Assembly: GCA_017312345.1 (NCBI GenBank) | Contig: BLAA01000001.1 | Coordinates: 1,116,001-1,180,000, forward strand | From: Candidatus Denitrolinea symbiosum | Lineage (GTDB): Bacteria; Chloroflexota; Anaerolineae; Anaerolineales; Villigracilaceae | Direction: 5' to 3' | DNA length: 64,000 nt | Shown: positions 26,540 through 33,959 of the stretch, one piece after another | Layout of the letters: every line of letters begins with the position of its first letter | Position numbering within the stretch: position 1 is the stretch's first letter | Made by a program: the position numbers and the translations under genes | Notes under the pieces: generated by a model | Told to the model about the DNA's origin: nothing | Database searches by the model: none | What the model saw: the letters and a program-made list of their open reading frames with translations, nothing else

Positions 26540-27436
26540 ATGGAATCCTTCTCTCGCGGTTGGAATTTTTTAAAGCAGGCCTGGAGCATGGCTTTTAAAG
26601 ACAAGGACCTGCTCAAGCCATCCATCTATGCGCTGGTGGCGGGCGGACTGATCTCCGCGCTCGGCGTCATTCCGATCCTTCTCGTGGCGATATTCATGGG
26701 CGGTTCGAACGCGGGCAACGCGGTCATGTTCGTGCTGGGCGCCATTTTGATCTTCATCCAGTTTATCGTCAGTTATATTTTCTCCGCGATGACCGTCTAC
26801 CTGATCTATCAATACCTGACCGAGGGCGACGGCCGCATGGATTCGGCCTGGGCCATCGTGCGCCGCGACTTCTTCGACATCGCCACGCTGGCCGCGGCTT
26901 CGACGGCGGTGAACCTGATCAAGAACGCGGCCAACCGGAATCGAAAAGGCGGCATCGGCGCGTCGGTGATACGCGCCGGCGCGGGCCTGATGGAGACCCT
27001 GTGGACGGAGGCCGCCTTACTGGTGTTGCCCGCCATGGTGATAGACGACCTGAATCTCAAGAAAGGACTCGAGCGCGTCTGGGACATCACCAAGAACAAC
27101 CTTCTGCTCATCGGCATCAGCACGGTGGGCGTCAAGTGGGCGACCGGGTTGATCGGTTTTGTGCTGGGGATGGTCGGCGCGGCAATCGGGTTCGCCATCG
27201 GCGGCGGGGCCGCGTATCTTTCGGGCGGCGCGGCCGCCGTCAGCGCGGTCGGAATCGCCGTCGGCGTGCTCGTCTTCTTCCTGTTCGTCGTGGTCGCCAG
27301 CGTCATCAGCTCCTACACGTCCACCGCCTATCACACCTGCCTGTATATCTGGGCGCGTGACGTCGAGCGGGCGCGCGAGAAGGGCGCGGAAGGACAGATA
27401 GTCGCTCCCGCGCCGCTGGCCGCAGTGTTGAATTAA
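26540..27436 (+). CDS. DUF6159-like polytopic membrane protein
   Basis: A 298-residue protein with about five to six hydrophobic segments and a hydrophilic N-terminus (MESFSRGWNFLKQAW) that matches my recollection of DUF6159 proteins. Function unknown. A Gly/Ala-rich stretch (AAIGFAIGGGAAYLSGGAAA) forms one predicted segment. Start ATG at 26540 follows AAAGGAG. First gene of a three-gene operon with a phosphoribosyltransferase (3-bp gap) and a Crp-type regulator (3-bp gap). Confidence 0.65.
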   Translation: MESFSRGWNFLKQAWSMAFKDKDLLKPSIYALVAGGLISALGVIPILLVAIFMGGSNAGNAVMFVLGAILIFIQFIVSYIFSAMTVYLIYQYLTEGDGRMDSAWAIVRRDFFDIATLAAASTAVNLIKNAANRNRKGGIGASVIRAGAGLMETLWTEAALLVLPAMVIDDLNLKKGLERVWDITKNNLLLIGISTVGVKWATGLIGFVLGMVGAAIGFAIGGGAAYLSGGAAAVSAVGIAVGVLVFFLFVVVASVISSYTSTAYHTCLYIWARDVERAREKGAEGQIVAPAPLAAVLN

Positions 27437-27439
27437 CCC

Positions 27440-27946
27440 ATGTTCCCCAATTCCCGCCGTGAACTCATCAGCTGGGAGGATGTGGATCGTCTCATTGACC
27501 ATCTCATCCCGCAGTTCCGCCGCGAATTCACCGCGATGGTGATGATCACGCGCGGCGGCATCGTCCCCGGCGGGCTGCTCGCGCAGGCCATGGACATCAC
27601 GCATGTGTTGACGGCGGCGGTCAATTTCCCCGCGCAGATCGTCAGCGAGCAGGCCAAATTGATGGCCTGGCCGGAGTTCCTGCAATTCCCCGCAGACGAC
27701 CTGCTGCGCGGCCGCCCGATCCTGATCGTGGACGACGTCTGGGGTTCGGGGCGGACGATGGCCGCGGTGAAGAACCGCGTCTCGGCCGCGGGCGGATTCC
27801 CCGAAACGTGCGTCCTGCACTTCAACCCGTATCGGAATCTCTTCGGCGGGGCGCGTCCCGATTACTACGCCGCCGTCACCGACGCGTTCATCATCTATCC
27901 CTGGGAGATCCAGCGCGGCGGCGACGAAGTATTGCTGGGCGGATAA
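27440..27946 (+). CDS. Phosphoribosyltransferase family protein
   Basis: A 168-residue type I phosphoribosyltransferase: MVMITRGGIVPGGLLAQ (hood/PPi loop) and the PRPP signature ILIVDDVWGSGRT (about residues 94-106). Similar to hypoxanthine- or xanthine-type enzymes, but the base is not predictable. It sits between a membrane protein and the Crp-type regulator with three-base gaps, so translation is coupled. Confidence 0.8.
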   Translation: MFPNSRRELISWEDVDRLIDHLIPQFRREFTAMVMITRGGIVPGGLLAQAMDITHVLTAAVNFPAQIVSEQAKLMAWPEFLQFPADDLLRGRPILIVDDVWGSGRTMAAVKNRVSAAGGFPETCVLHFNPYRNLFGGARPDYYAAVTDAFIIYPWEIQRGGDEVLLGG

Positions 27947-27949
27947 TCC

Positions 27950-28633
27950 ATGCGCATCCTTCACTCTTACAAAGCGCAGCGGCTGAGCGCGCTGCGGGCA
28001 AACGAATATTTCGACACCATGCCTGACTCTTTGCTGGAACAGATCGCCGGGCACATGCAACTGCGCGAGTATGAGCGCGCGGAAGTGATTCTCTGGGAGG
28101 GCGATCCGTGCGACGGATTGCATGTGCTGGTGACGGGAAGCGCCAAGATCTACCGCGTCTCCCCGCAGGGACGGCAGTACATCGTCCGCATCCTCCAGGA
28201 GGAGGATACTTTCGCCGAAGTGCCGACCTTCGACGGCGGGGTCAATCCCGCCAACGTGGAAGCGCTGGAGACCTGCTCGGTCTGGGTCATCGACCGCGGC
28301 GTCCTGCGCGGGCTCATCCTTTCGTATCCGCTGTTCGCGCAGAAAGCGCTGGAAAATTTCGGCAGGATGGTGCGCGGTATGGTGCGGCAGGTGAGCGAGA
28401 TGGCCTTCTATCAGGTGACGCACCGCCTGGCGCGGCTTATCAGCGAATTGACGACGGACGACGTGACGGGGATTTCGTACCTGACGCAGGAGCAGATGGC
28501 CGCCCGCCTCGGCACTGTCCGCGAGGTGGTGGCGCGGTCGCTTCGGGAGTTGGAGCGGAGCGGCGCCATCCAGGTGGAGAATCGCCGCATCCGCATCGTA
28601 GACCAAAAAGCGTTCAGCCAGTGGATGAATTAA
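27950..28633 (+). CDS. Crp/Fnr-family transcriptional regulator
   Basis: A 227-residue dimeric regulator: cyclic-nucleotide-binding-type beta-roll (about residues 15-130), long dimer helix, and a C-terminal winged helix-turn-helix. The recognition helix contains Arg191, Glu192 and Arg196 (VREVVARSL), the residues that read GTGA half-sites in E. coli Crp; in Fnr the first is not Arg. The N-terminus lacks the Fnr iron-sulfur cysteines, so it is probably not an O2 sensor of the Fnr type; effector unknown. Matching GTGA-N6-TCAC sites sit at its own promoter and at nrfHA, which lies convergently downstream. A bidirectional terminator separates them. Confidence 0.9.
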   Translation: MRILHSYKAQRLSALRANEYFDTMPDSLLEQIAGHMQLREYERAEVILWEGDPCDGLHVLVTGSAKIYRVSPQGRQYIVRILQEEDTFAEVPTFDGGVNPANVEALETCSVWVIDRGVLRGLILSYPLFAQKALENFGRMVRGMVRQVSEMAFYQVTHRLARLISELTTDDVTGISYLTQEQMAARLGTVREVVARSLRELERSGAIQVENRRIRIVDQKAFSQWMN

Positions 28634-28669
28634 AAAAATCAGGCTTCGGTTGGAAGCCTGATTTTTTTG
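28632..28669. terminator. Bidirectional terminator between the Crp gene and nrfA
   Basis: AAAAAAATCAGGCTTC, loop GGTT, GGAAGCCTGATTTTTTT: about 9 GC-rich pairs flanked by A and T runs on both sides. Confidence 0.9.
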
Positions 28670-28684
28670 GGGAGGCGGGATGAA

Positions 28685-30028
28685 CTATGGGGTCGGCGCG
28701 GGGATATAGTAGGTCCCCGTCACGAGCAGGGTCGGATCGTTCGCGGCCTGGGAAGCCAGCATCTGGGCTTGACGCGCCAGGTTGGTGGCGTCGGCCAGGT
28801 TTTTGAGCGTGTATTCGGGGTTGTGGAATCCCATCGAGTTTTCGGCTGAGACGAAGTCCCACATGAACTGCGCCTTGCGGTGCAGGGCGCGCGCCTGGTC
28901 GAGCAGGGCGGCGTCCACGTTGGGATTAGCGGCCGCGGCTTTGATGGCGTTGATGGCGTCCACGAGGGCGTCTTCCGTGGCAAGTTTGGTCGCGGCCACC
29001 TGTTGCTGGATCTCCGCCACGCGCGTTGTGACGTAGTTGACGTCCGTGTGGCATTGTCCGCAGGACGCTTCCGGGTTGATGAGCGGACTGTGGATGTCGT
29101 GGCTGGAGTATTTTGCCGCGCCGTCGCGGACGTAAGGCATGTGGCAGTCCGCGCAGGCTACTCCGGCGTTATAGTGGGTGGAACCGGCGGTGAAGGTTTC
29201 GTAATCGGGATGCTGCGCCTTGAGCATGGGCGTGCCAGTTCCGGGATACGTCCAATCCTTGAAGCCTTCCTCTTCGTAATACTCCACGATCTGGTCGAGA
29301 CGGGTCCCCTTGCCCCAGGGGAAGACGAGCAGTTTTTCGGGGCCTTCGAAGTAATACTCCACGTGGCAGTTCGCGCAGACCAGCGAGCGCATTTCCTGGC
29401 GGCTGTAAGCGGTCCAATCCTTGCCCTGGGCTTTCAACGCGTTTTCCAGCGAAGGGTTGGTGACGATGAGACGCATCGTCCCCTCCTCGTGGCAGTTGGC
29501 GCACCCGATGGGATTGTTGAGGCGCGGCGTCATATCGTCGAAGAACATCGCGTCGTAACCCTCCATGCCGAGTTCGTTCCACAGGCTGGGATTGTCGGAG
29601 GATTTGCAGGAATAGCAGGTGGCGTGGGTGGTCTTGGTCACGTCTTCGCGGCTGAGGATGAGGCGTTTGGTCTCTCGCACGTCGGTGAGGGCGTTCTCGT
29701 GGCCGCGGTCGTCGTTGTATTCGATGCTGAAAGGATACCCCGCGAAAAGGATCTTCTGGCGCGGGTCGCGTTCGAGCCACGAAAATTTGGACGAGCCGCC
29801 GAAGACGGTGTCAACGTTGTTCCCTGCGGTGCGTTGGAGCGAACTCCACTGGTTGGGGAAGTTAATCCCCCATTTGGCCGAATCGGGTTCCATCGGCGCG
29901 ATCTCGACCAGCGGTTGGAAGGCGCGTTCCTGCGGAGGCTGATTCTTCATGAAGACCAGCGTTCCCGCCAGCACGGCCGCGAGGACGACGATGATTCCGA
30001 CCAGCAGAAGGGTGGAGTATTTTTGCAT
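28685..30028 (-). CDS. nrfA: Cytochrome c nitrite reductase, catalytic subunit
   Basis: A 447-residue pentahaem enzyme that reduces nitrite to ammonium with six electrons at the outer face of the membrane. The catalytic haem is CYSCK, with lysine as axial ligand, the hallmark of NrfA. Four further CxxCH motifs follow (CANCH twice, CADCH, CGQCH). An N-terminal membrane segment (residues ~6-27) anchors or exports it. The ATG at 30028 follows GAGGAGA. It is downstream of nrfH by 24 bp. No haem-lyase genes (nrfEFG or ccs) are in the window. Confidence 0.95.
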   Translation of the reverse strand: MQKYSTLLLVGIIVVLAAVLAGTLVFMKNQPPQERAFQPLVEIAPMEPDSAKWGINFPNQWSSLQRTAGNNVDTVFGGSSKFSWLERDPRQKILFAGYPFSIEYNDDRGHENALTDVRETKRLILSREDVTKTTHATCYSCKSSDNPSLWNELGMEGYDAMFFDDMTPRLNNPIGCANCHEEGTMRLIVTNPSLENALKAQGKDWTAYSRQEMRSLVCANCHVEYYFEGPEKLLVFPWGKGTRLDQIVEYYEEEGFKDWTYPGTGTPMLKAQHPDYETFTAGSTHYNAGVACADCHMPYVRDGAAKYSSHDIHSPLINPEASCGQCHTDVNYVTTRVAEIQQQVAATKLATEDALVDAINAIKAAAANPNVDAALLDQARALHRKAQFMWDFVSAENSMGFHNPEYTLKNLADATNLARQAQMLASQAANDPTLLVTGTYYIPAPTP

Positions 30029-30052
30029 GGCAATTTCTCCTCTTGTTGCGTT

Positions 30053-30547
30053 TTATTTCACGGGATAGAAGGATGAATCCTGGTAAGGCGACGTGGAGAT
30101 GCCCCGCTCGCCGTGCGCCACCGAGCTATGACAGTCCCAGCAGTTGCGGTCGAAAGCCTGCGGCCCCATGAGGATCGACTCGACCGTCTCCTCGTGGCAG
30201 CGGATGCAGTTGGCCTGGACGATCTGGCGCGAATGCTCGTTGGCGCGAATCACTTCGGGCGTCTGCCCTGTGGAAAAAAAGTACACGTCATGCGCGCCCT
30301 GCCGCCCTTTTTCGAAATAATAGGCAAACACGTTCTGGTGCGGCAGGTGACAATCGGCGCATTCCGCCCATTTCTCGTGCGCGGCGTGATAGTAGTTTTC
30401 GTACATCGGGTGCATCACGTGACAATTGTTGCAGGTTTCGGGACGCGTGCCCGCGTACGAGACCGCCTCCGTGGTCCACAGAAAAACGCCCATGGCCGCA
30501 AGGAAGGCCGCCAGCGCGATCCAGATGGGGAAGGGAATTTTAGTCAT
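30053..30547 (-). CDS. nrfH: Cytochrome c nitrite reductase, quinol-oxidising subunit
   Basis: A 164-residue tetrahaem NapC/NirT-family protein that passes electrons from menaquinol to NrfA. It has one N-terminal membrane segment (about 8-24) and four CxxCH motifs (CNNCH, CADCH, CIRCH, CWDCH). Start ATG at 30547 with AGGACAGG upstream. It is the first gene of the nrfHA operon, behind a promoter with a Crp-type activator site. Confidence 0.95.
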   Translation of the reverse strand: MTKIPFPIWIALAAFLAAMGVFLWTTEAVSYAGTRPETCNNCHVMHPMYENYYHAAHEKWAECADCHLPHQNVFAYYFEKGRQGAHDVYFFSTGQTPEVIRANEHSRQIVQANCIRCHEETVESILMGPQAFDRNCWDCHSSVAHGERGISTSPYQDSSFYPVK

Positions 30548-30586
30548 GAACCTGTCCTGGGATACTCAGTACATTAATCTTTCGCT

Positions 30587-30629
30587 AATATATCAAAGTC
30601 CGCCAATCTGGATAGTGACTTTAGTCACA
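30587..30629 (-). promoter_or_regulatory. nrfHA promoter with a class II Crp-type site
   Basis: The reverse strand has TATATT at 30592-30587 and a perfect dyad GTGA-CTAAAG-TCAC, within TGTGACTAAAGTCACT (30629-30614). With a start site near 30580 the dyad is centred at -41.5, the standard position for a Crp/Fnr class II activator, which also explains why no -35 hexamer is seen. The likely regulator is encoded at 27950-28633. Confidence 0.65.
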
Positions 30630-30647
30630 AATAGTCTTGAGATTAAG

Positions 30648-30672
30648 AACGGGCTTCGTGAAGAAGCCCGTT
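30648..30672 (-). terminator. Hairpin after the DUF6174-like gene
   Basis: AACGGGCTTC / GAAGCCCGTT, a 10-bp perfect stem with a 5-base loop, starts a few bases after the stop of the gene upstream. The T-run is weak (CTTAAT), so termination efficiency is uncertain. Confidence 0.55.
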
Positions 30673-30679
30673 GCGACGG

Positions 30680-31126
30680 TTACGGCAATGCCTTGAAACT
30701 GCCGACGTAATACGAAATTTCATCGTCCACCGCCAACTTGATCATGTCTACCACGATGGAGGTCGGGAAGCCGTATGCCGCGTCGTACTTGACCTCGACC
30801 TGCTCGGCCTCCTTCAAGTTTTTCGCGGCGAGGGCAAACAACCCCTCGATGGTCGCGGCCTCCTCAAAGTATTGACGAGACTCGCCGCTCACCGGCTGGC
30901 CGTCCGCGCCCGTCATCGAGACGACTTTCCCATCCTTCACTTCCACAGCGACGGGCATGATGTCCATGAACGCGCAGAAGCAGGACACCGTCAATTCGAA
31001 GCGATAATGACCGATCTCCTGCGCATTCCATTTTTCGCGGTTCTTTTCCAGTTCGCTCCCGGCCCCGCAAGCGGAAAGGACCAGGCTGGCGATTAGAACG
31101 ATAAACAACAAGGTCTGTTTCTTCAT
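30680..31126 (-). CDS. DUF6174-like lipoprotein
   Basis: A 148-residue lipoprotein: signal ending LVLSAC (Cys near residue 18), then a small domain with YRFELTVSCFCAF and the C-terminal VEVKYDAAYGFPTSIVVD, a pattern I associate with DUF6174. Function unknown. Start ATG at 31126 after AAAGGAG; the in-frame region above it is not coding. It lies upstream of nrfHA on the same strand but is separated by a hairpin and the nrf promoter. Confidence 0.7.
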   Translation of the reverse strand: MKKQTLLFIVLIASLVLSACGAGSELEKNREKWNAQEIGHYRFELTVSCFCAFMDIMPVAVEVKDGKVVSMTGADGQPVSGESRQYFEEAATIEGLFALAAKNLKEAEQVEVKYDAAYGFPTSIVVDMIKLAVDDEISYYVGSFKALP

Positions 31127-31180
31127 CTTGGTTCTCCTTTGCAGAGTAGACGACGCGAGCCGGTAAGAGTTCCCAAAAAC

Positions 31181-31213
31181 AAACAGCGCGCGGGAATTTC
31201 CCGCGCGCTGTTT
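31181..31213 (-). terminator. Strong hairpin after the PCuAC gene
   Basis: AAACAGCGCGCGGGAA and TTTCCCGCGCGCTGTTT form a near-perfect 16-bp stem with almost no loop. It follows the PCuAC stop on the reverse strand and precedes the DUF6174 gene. The T-run after the stem is short. Confidence 0.7.
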
Positions 31214-31230
31214 CGCCGTTTCAGAGACGG

Positions 31231-31674
31231 TCAACCGCCCATGTCCATTCCGTCCATTTGATGGATGGGGACTTCGATCGTGATGTCGGCGTGAGACTTG
31301 AAGTGTAGGACCGCTCGGATCGTGTCGCCCGCCGCCAGGTCACGCGTGAGGCCGATCAGCATGATGTGGAGTCCGCCCGGCTCGAAGGTCGCCTTCGCGT
31401 CGACCGCCAGCGGCACGGATTCCTGCGGCGTCATCTGCATCACCCCGTCGGGACTCATCTGACTCAAGTGGATCTCCGCTGCCTCGGCCGCGTCGCACGA
31501 CACGCCGACCAACTCATCCGCGCTGGAGGAACGGTTGTTGAGCGTCAGGTAGATGGCGCTGTTCCCGCCCTTCATCGCCGCGCGCGCCCACGGCTCGCGG
31601 ACCTCGATATCGCCCGGGCCGCACGCGCTCAGCGCCAGCATCCCCGCCGCCAAAATCATGACAAGTCGTTTCAT
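31231..31674 (-). CDS. PCuAC copper chaperone lipoprotein
   Basis: A 147-residue exported copper-binding protein. The lipobox is ALSAC, and the copper motif H-x-x-x-x-M ... M-x21-22-H-x-M is visible as IHLSQM, VMQMT and GLHIML. PCuAC proteins hand Cu(I) to the CuA centre of cytochrome oxidase; no Sco or oxidase gene is in the window. The Met/Gly-rich tail (MDGMDMGG) may also bind copper. Start ATG at 31674, close behind the zinc-ribbon gene (21-bp gap), so they probably share a transcript. Confidence 0.88.
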   Translation of the reverse strand: MKRLVMILAAGMLALSACGPGDIEVREPWARAAMKGGNSAIYLTLNNRSSSADELVGVSCDAAEAAEIHLSQMSPDGVMQMTPQESVPLAVDAKATFEPGGLHIMLIGLTRDLAAGDTIRAVLHFKSHADITIEVPIHQMDGMDMGG

Positions 31675-31695
31675 CGTCGCTCCTTGCAGCGCGGA

Positions 31696-32751
31696 TCACT
31701 CCACGCTCACCACCCCGCCCAACGCGTTCAGGCGCAGCGTCCATGCGCTGCCGATGGAAAACCGCTCGAACTCGGCCAGGTTGTCGGGCTTATATGTATA
31801 GGTCTCGCCGTCCGCAGTGAAATAGACGGTATACGCCGCCGTCTGCTGGCCGAGACGCTGATTCCCCGAAACGCTCGGCGAGGCATACATCGGCTGGAAG
31901 TCGTGCCCGTCCAGCGTATAAGTCTGAATCGTCTTCCATTCGTCCACCGTATACGAGCAGTAATCCTGTGACTCATCGTGGCACTCCGTCACCACTTCGG
32001 CATAGCCGGTGCCTTTGTCAATCGTCTTGTCCTCGCAGATCTGCTGCGTTTCAGTGCGACACGAAACGTTGTACGCGCCTGAAGGCGGGCTGCCCGTCTC
32101 GTCGGTGTAACGTACCGCCTGGATTTCCTGCACCGGCACGGAGGTCTGCCAGTACACGTCGCTGACGGAAGCCTGCAACGACTTGGACGGCGCGAACAGC
32201 ATATACATCCCGACGCAGACGACGGCCAGACATGCGACGACTCCCGCGACCGCGATCCACGGGAATTTCCGCTTCGCCGCGGACGTTGAGGCGGGCGCGC
32301 CCGCCCCGGCGTTTGCCTGCGCTTCGGCCCCGACTCCCGCGCGCGGCAGCGGCGCGCCGCACTTCACACACATCGTCCGCGTGGATGGGTTCATCTCGCC
32401 GCAATTCCCGCACTTCACCTCGGCGACCGACGCTTCGGGCTTCAGCTCGCGTCCCGCCTGGCGCGCCTTGCCCTCCTTCAAGTCGCCGCCGCACTGCGAG
32501 CAGGTCGCGGCCGTGGACGGGTTCCGCGCGCCGCAAAATCCGCAGTGGATGTCGGGGCCCGCGCCGGCGATCTTCGCCACGTTCGCGTCCTGAATCAGCT
32601 TCGCGTCCGCGGGCAGGTGGAATTCCACATTTTCGGGCTGGGGCGCGCCGCAGTTTTGACAGGTCTTCTTTGGCCCCGGGTTGCGGCTGTTGCAGTTCGG
32701 GCAGATCCATTCAAGTTCGACAAATCCCTTGGATTGTCTGGAAGTAGCCAT
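31696..32751 (-). CDS. Multi-zinc-ribbon membrane protein of unknown function
   Basis: A 351-residue protein. The first ~130 residues hold three RanBP2/zinc-ribbon-like modules (CPNCNSRN..CQNCG, CGFCGARN..CSQCG, CGNCGEMN..CVKCG). One membrane segment follows (about 167-190), then a ~150-residue extracellular domain with three cysteines. The arrangement, cytoplasmic zinc ribbons and an outside sensor domain, is common in Chloroflexota and Firmicutes proteins of unknown role. Start ATG at 32751. Confidence 0.75.
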   Translation of the reverse strand: MATSRQSKGFVELEWICPNCNSRNPGPKKTCQNCGAPQPENVEFHLPADAKLIQDANVAKIAGAGPDIHCGFCGARNPSTAATCSQCGGDLKEGKARQAGRELKPEASVAEVKCGNCGEMNPSTRTMCVKCGAPLPRAGVGAEAQANAGAGAPASTSAAKRKFPWIAVAGVVACLAVVCVGMYMLFAPSKSLQASVSDVYWQTSVPVQEIQAVRYTDETGSPPSGAYNVSCRTETQQICEDKTIDKGTGYAEVVTECHDESQDYCSYTVDEWKTIQTYTLDGHDFQPMYASPSVSGNQRLGQQTAAYTVYFTADGETYTYKPDNLAEFERFSIGSAWTLRLNALGGVVSVE

Positions 32752-32811
32752 AGTTCACCTCTGTAACACAAATTGCCAATCATCCTCTGCAACGCAATTT
32801 TGCAAAGCGCG

Positions 32812-33816
32812 CTATGTAAATCCATGCCACGCGCGGATTGATTCTATCATCTTCCCAATGTCCGGTTCTTCATACGGAGACGGGTCGCGCGGGTCGCGGA
32901 AGTTCGCTCCTGTCAGCGGGGCAAAGACCGCCGAAGCGCCGTCAGCCACGCGGCGCGGGTGGTATCCGCCCTCCAGCACGAACGCGATCTTCCCGCCGCA
33001 GACTTCGCCCGCCAGTTCGACCAGCCGCTTCGAGAGGGCGTGGAAGCCCGCGCTCGAGAGTCCCAGCGCGGTGAGGGGATCGTCCCAGTGCGCGTCGAAT
33101 CCCGCCGAGACCAGGATCATGTCCGGGCGGAAGGAGCGGACGTGCGGCGCGATGATCCGCTCGGCGATCCGCTCGAAACAGGCGTCGCCCGCGCGGGCGG
33201 GAAGCGGCGCGTTGACGATGCGTCCCCTGGCGCGCGGCGCGTCGTCCATGCGGCCCGTGCTGGGATAGATGCCCCATTGATGGGTTGAGAGATAGGCGAG
33301 CCGTTCATCCTGTAAGAACGCGGCCTCGGTCCCGTTGCCGTGGTGGGCGTCGTAGTCGGCCACGAGGACGCGCCGCGCGCCGCGTTCGAGCAGGTCGCGC
33401 GCCGCGACGGCGACGTTGTTGAAGAGACAGAATCCCATTGCCCGGCCCGGCTCGGCATGGTGACCGGGCGGACGCACAAGCGCGAACGCGTTCGCCGCCT
33501 CCCCCGCCCAGACCGCGCGCGAACAGGCCAAAGTCCCGCCCGCGGCGAGCAGGGCGTCGTCGAACGAGGAGGGCGTCGTGTAGGTTGGGGCGTAGTCAAT
33601 GATCCCCCCGCCGCGCGCGCAGACCGTCTCCACCGCTTCGATCATGCGCGGCGAGTGGACGCGCGCGATCTCATCCCGCGCGGCGGGCGCGGCGTCCAGT
33701 TTCTCGGCGGCGAAATCCTTTAAGCGCGCCGCGAGTTCGTCCAGCCGCCCCGGCCGTTCGGGATGGTCATCGTACTCGTGATTGGGCGAAGTCACCCAGG
33801 TATAGGCGGCGCTCAT
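32812..33816 (-). CDS. Histone deacetylase-like amidohydrolase (acetoin utilisation/AphA type)
   Basis: A 334-residue zinc hydrolase of the arginase/deacetylase fold. [34 protein letters not shown] and [12 protein letters not shown] contain the paired His and Asp zinc ligands. Bacterial homologues deacetylate polyamines or other acetylated amines; the true substrate here is unknown. Start ATG at 33816. A TAAAAT box (33823-33828, reverse) ends six bases before it and there is no ribosome site, so the mRNA is probably leaderless. Confidence 0.85.
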   Translation of the reverse strand: MSAAYTWVTSPNHEYDDHPERPGRLDELAARLKDFAAEKLDAAPAARDEIARVHSPRMIEAVETVCARGGGIIDYAPTYTTPSSFDDALLAAGGTLACSRAVWAGEAANAFALVRPPGHHAEPGRAMGFCLFNNVAVAARDLLERGARRVLVADYDAHHGNGTEAAFLQDERLAYLSTHQWGIYPSTGRMDDAPRARGRIVNAPLPARAGDACFERIAERIIAPHVRSFRPDMILVSAGFDAHWDDPLTALGLSSAGFHALSKRLVELAGEVCGGKIAFVLEGGYHPRRVADGASAVFAPLTGANFRDPRDPSPYEEPDIGKMIESIRAWHGFT

Positions 33817-33822
33817 ATCCAG

Positions 33823-33828
33823 ATTTTA
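33823..33828 (-). promoter_or_regulatory. -10 box for a leaderless deacetylase-like transcript
   Basis: The reverse strand has TAAAAT, CTGGAT, then ATG. Six-base spacing and no Shine-Dalgarno sequence. Confidence 0.45.
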
Positions 33829-33959
33829 CCCCAGGGAAAGCGGCTTGCAGACAGGAGGTCTCCATCCGTTTGAGCGGCCGGTCATTGCCCGTTCCGCGTT
33901 TATCAATTAGAATGTCTTTACCTCTGGTGGACAGGGAAATATCTCTGTCGCGAGCAGCC

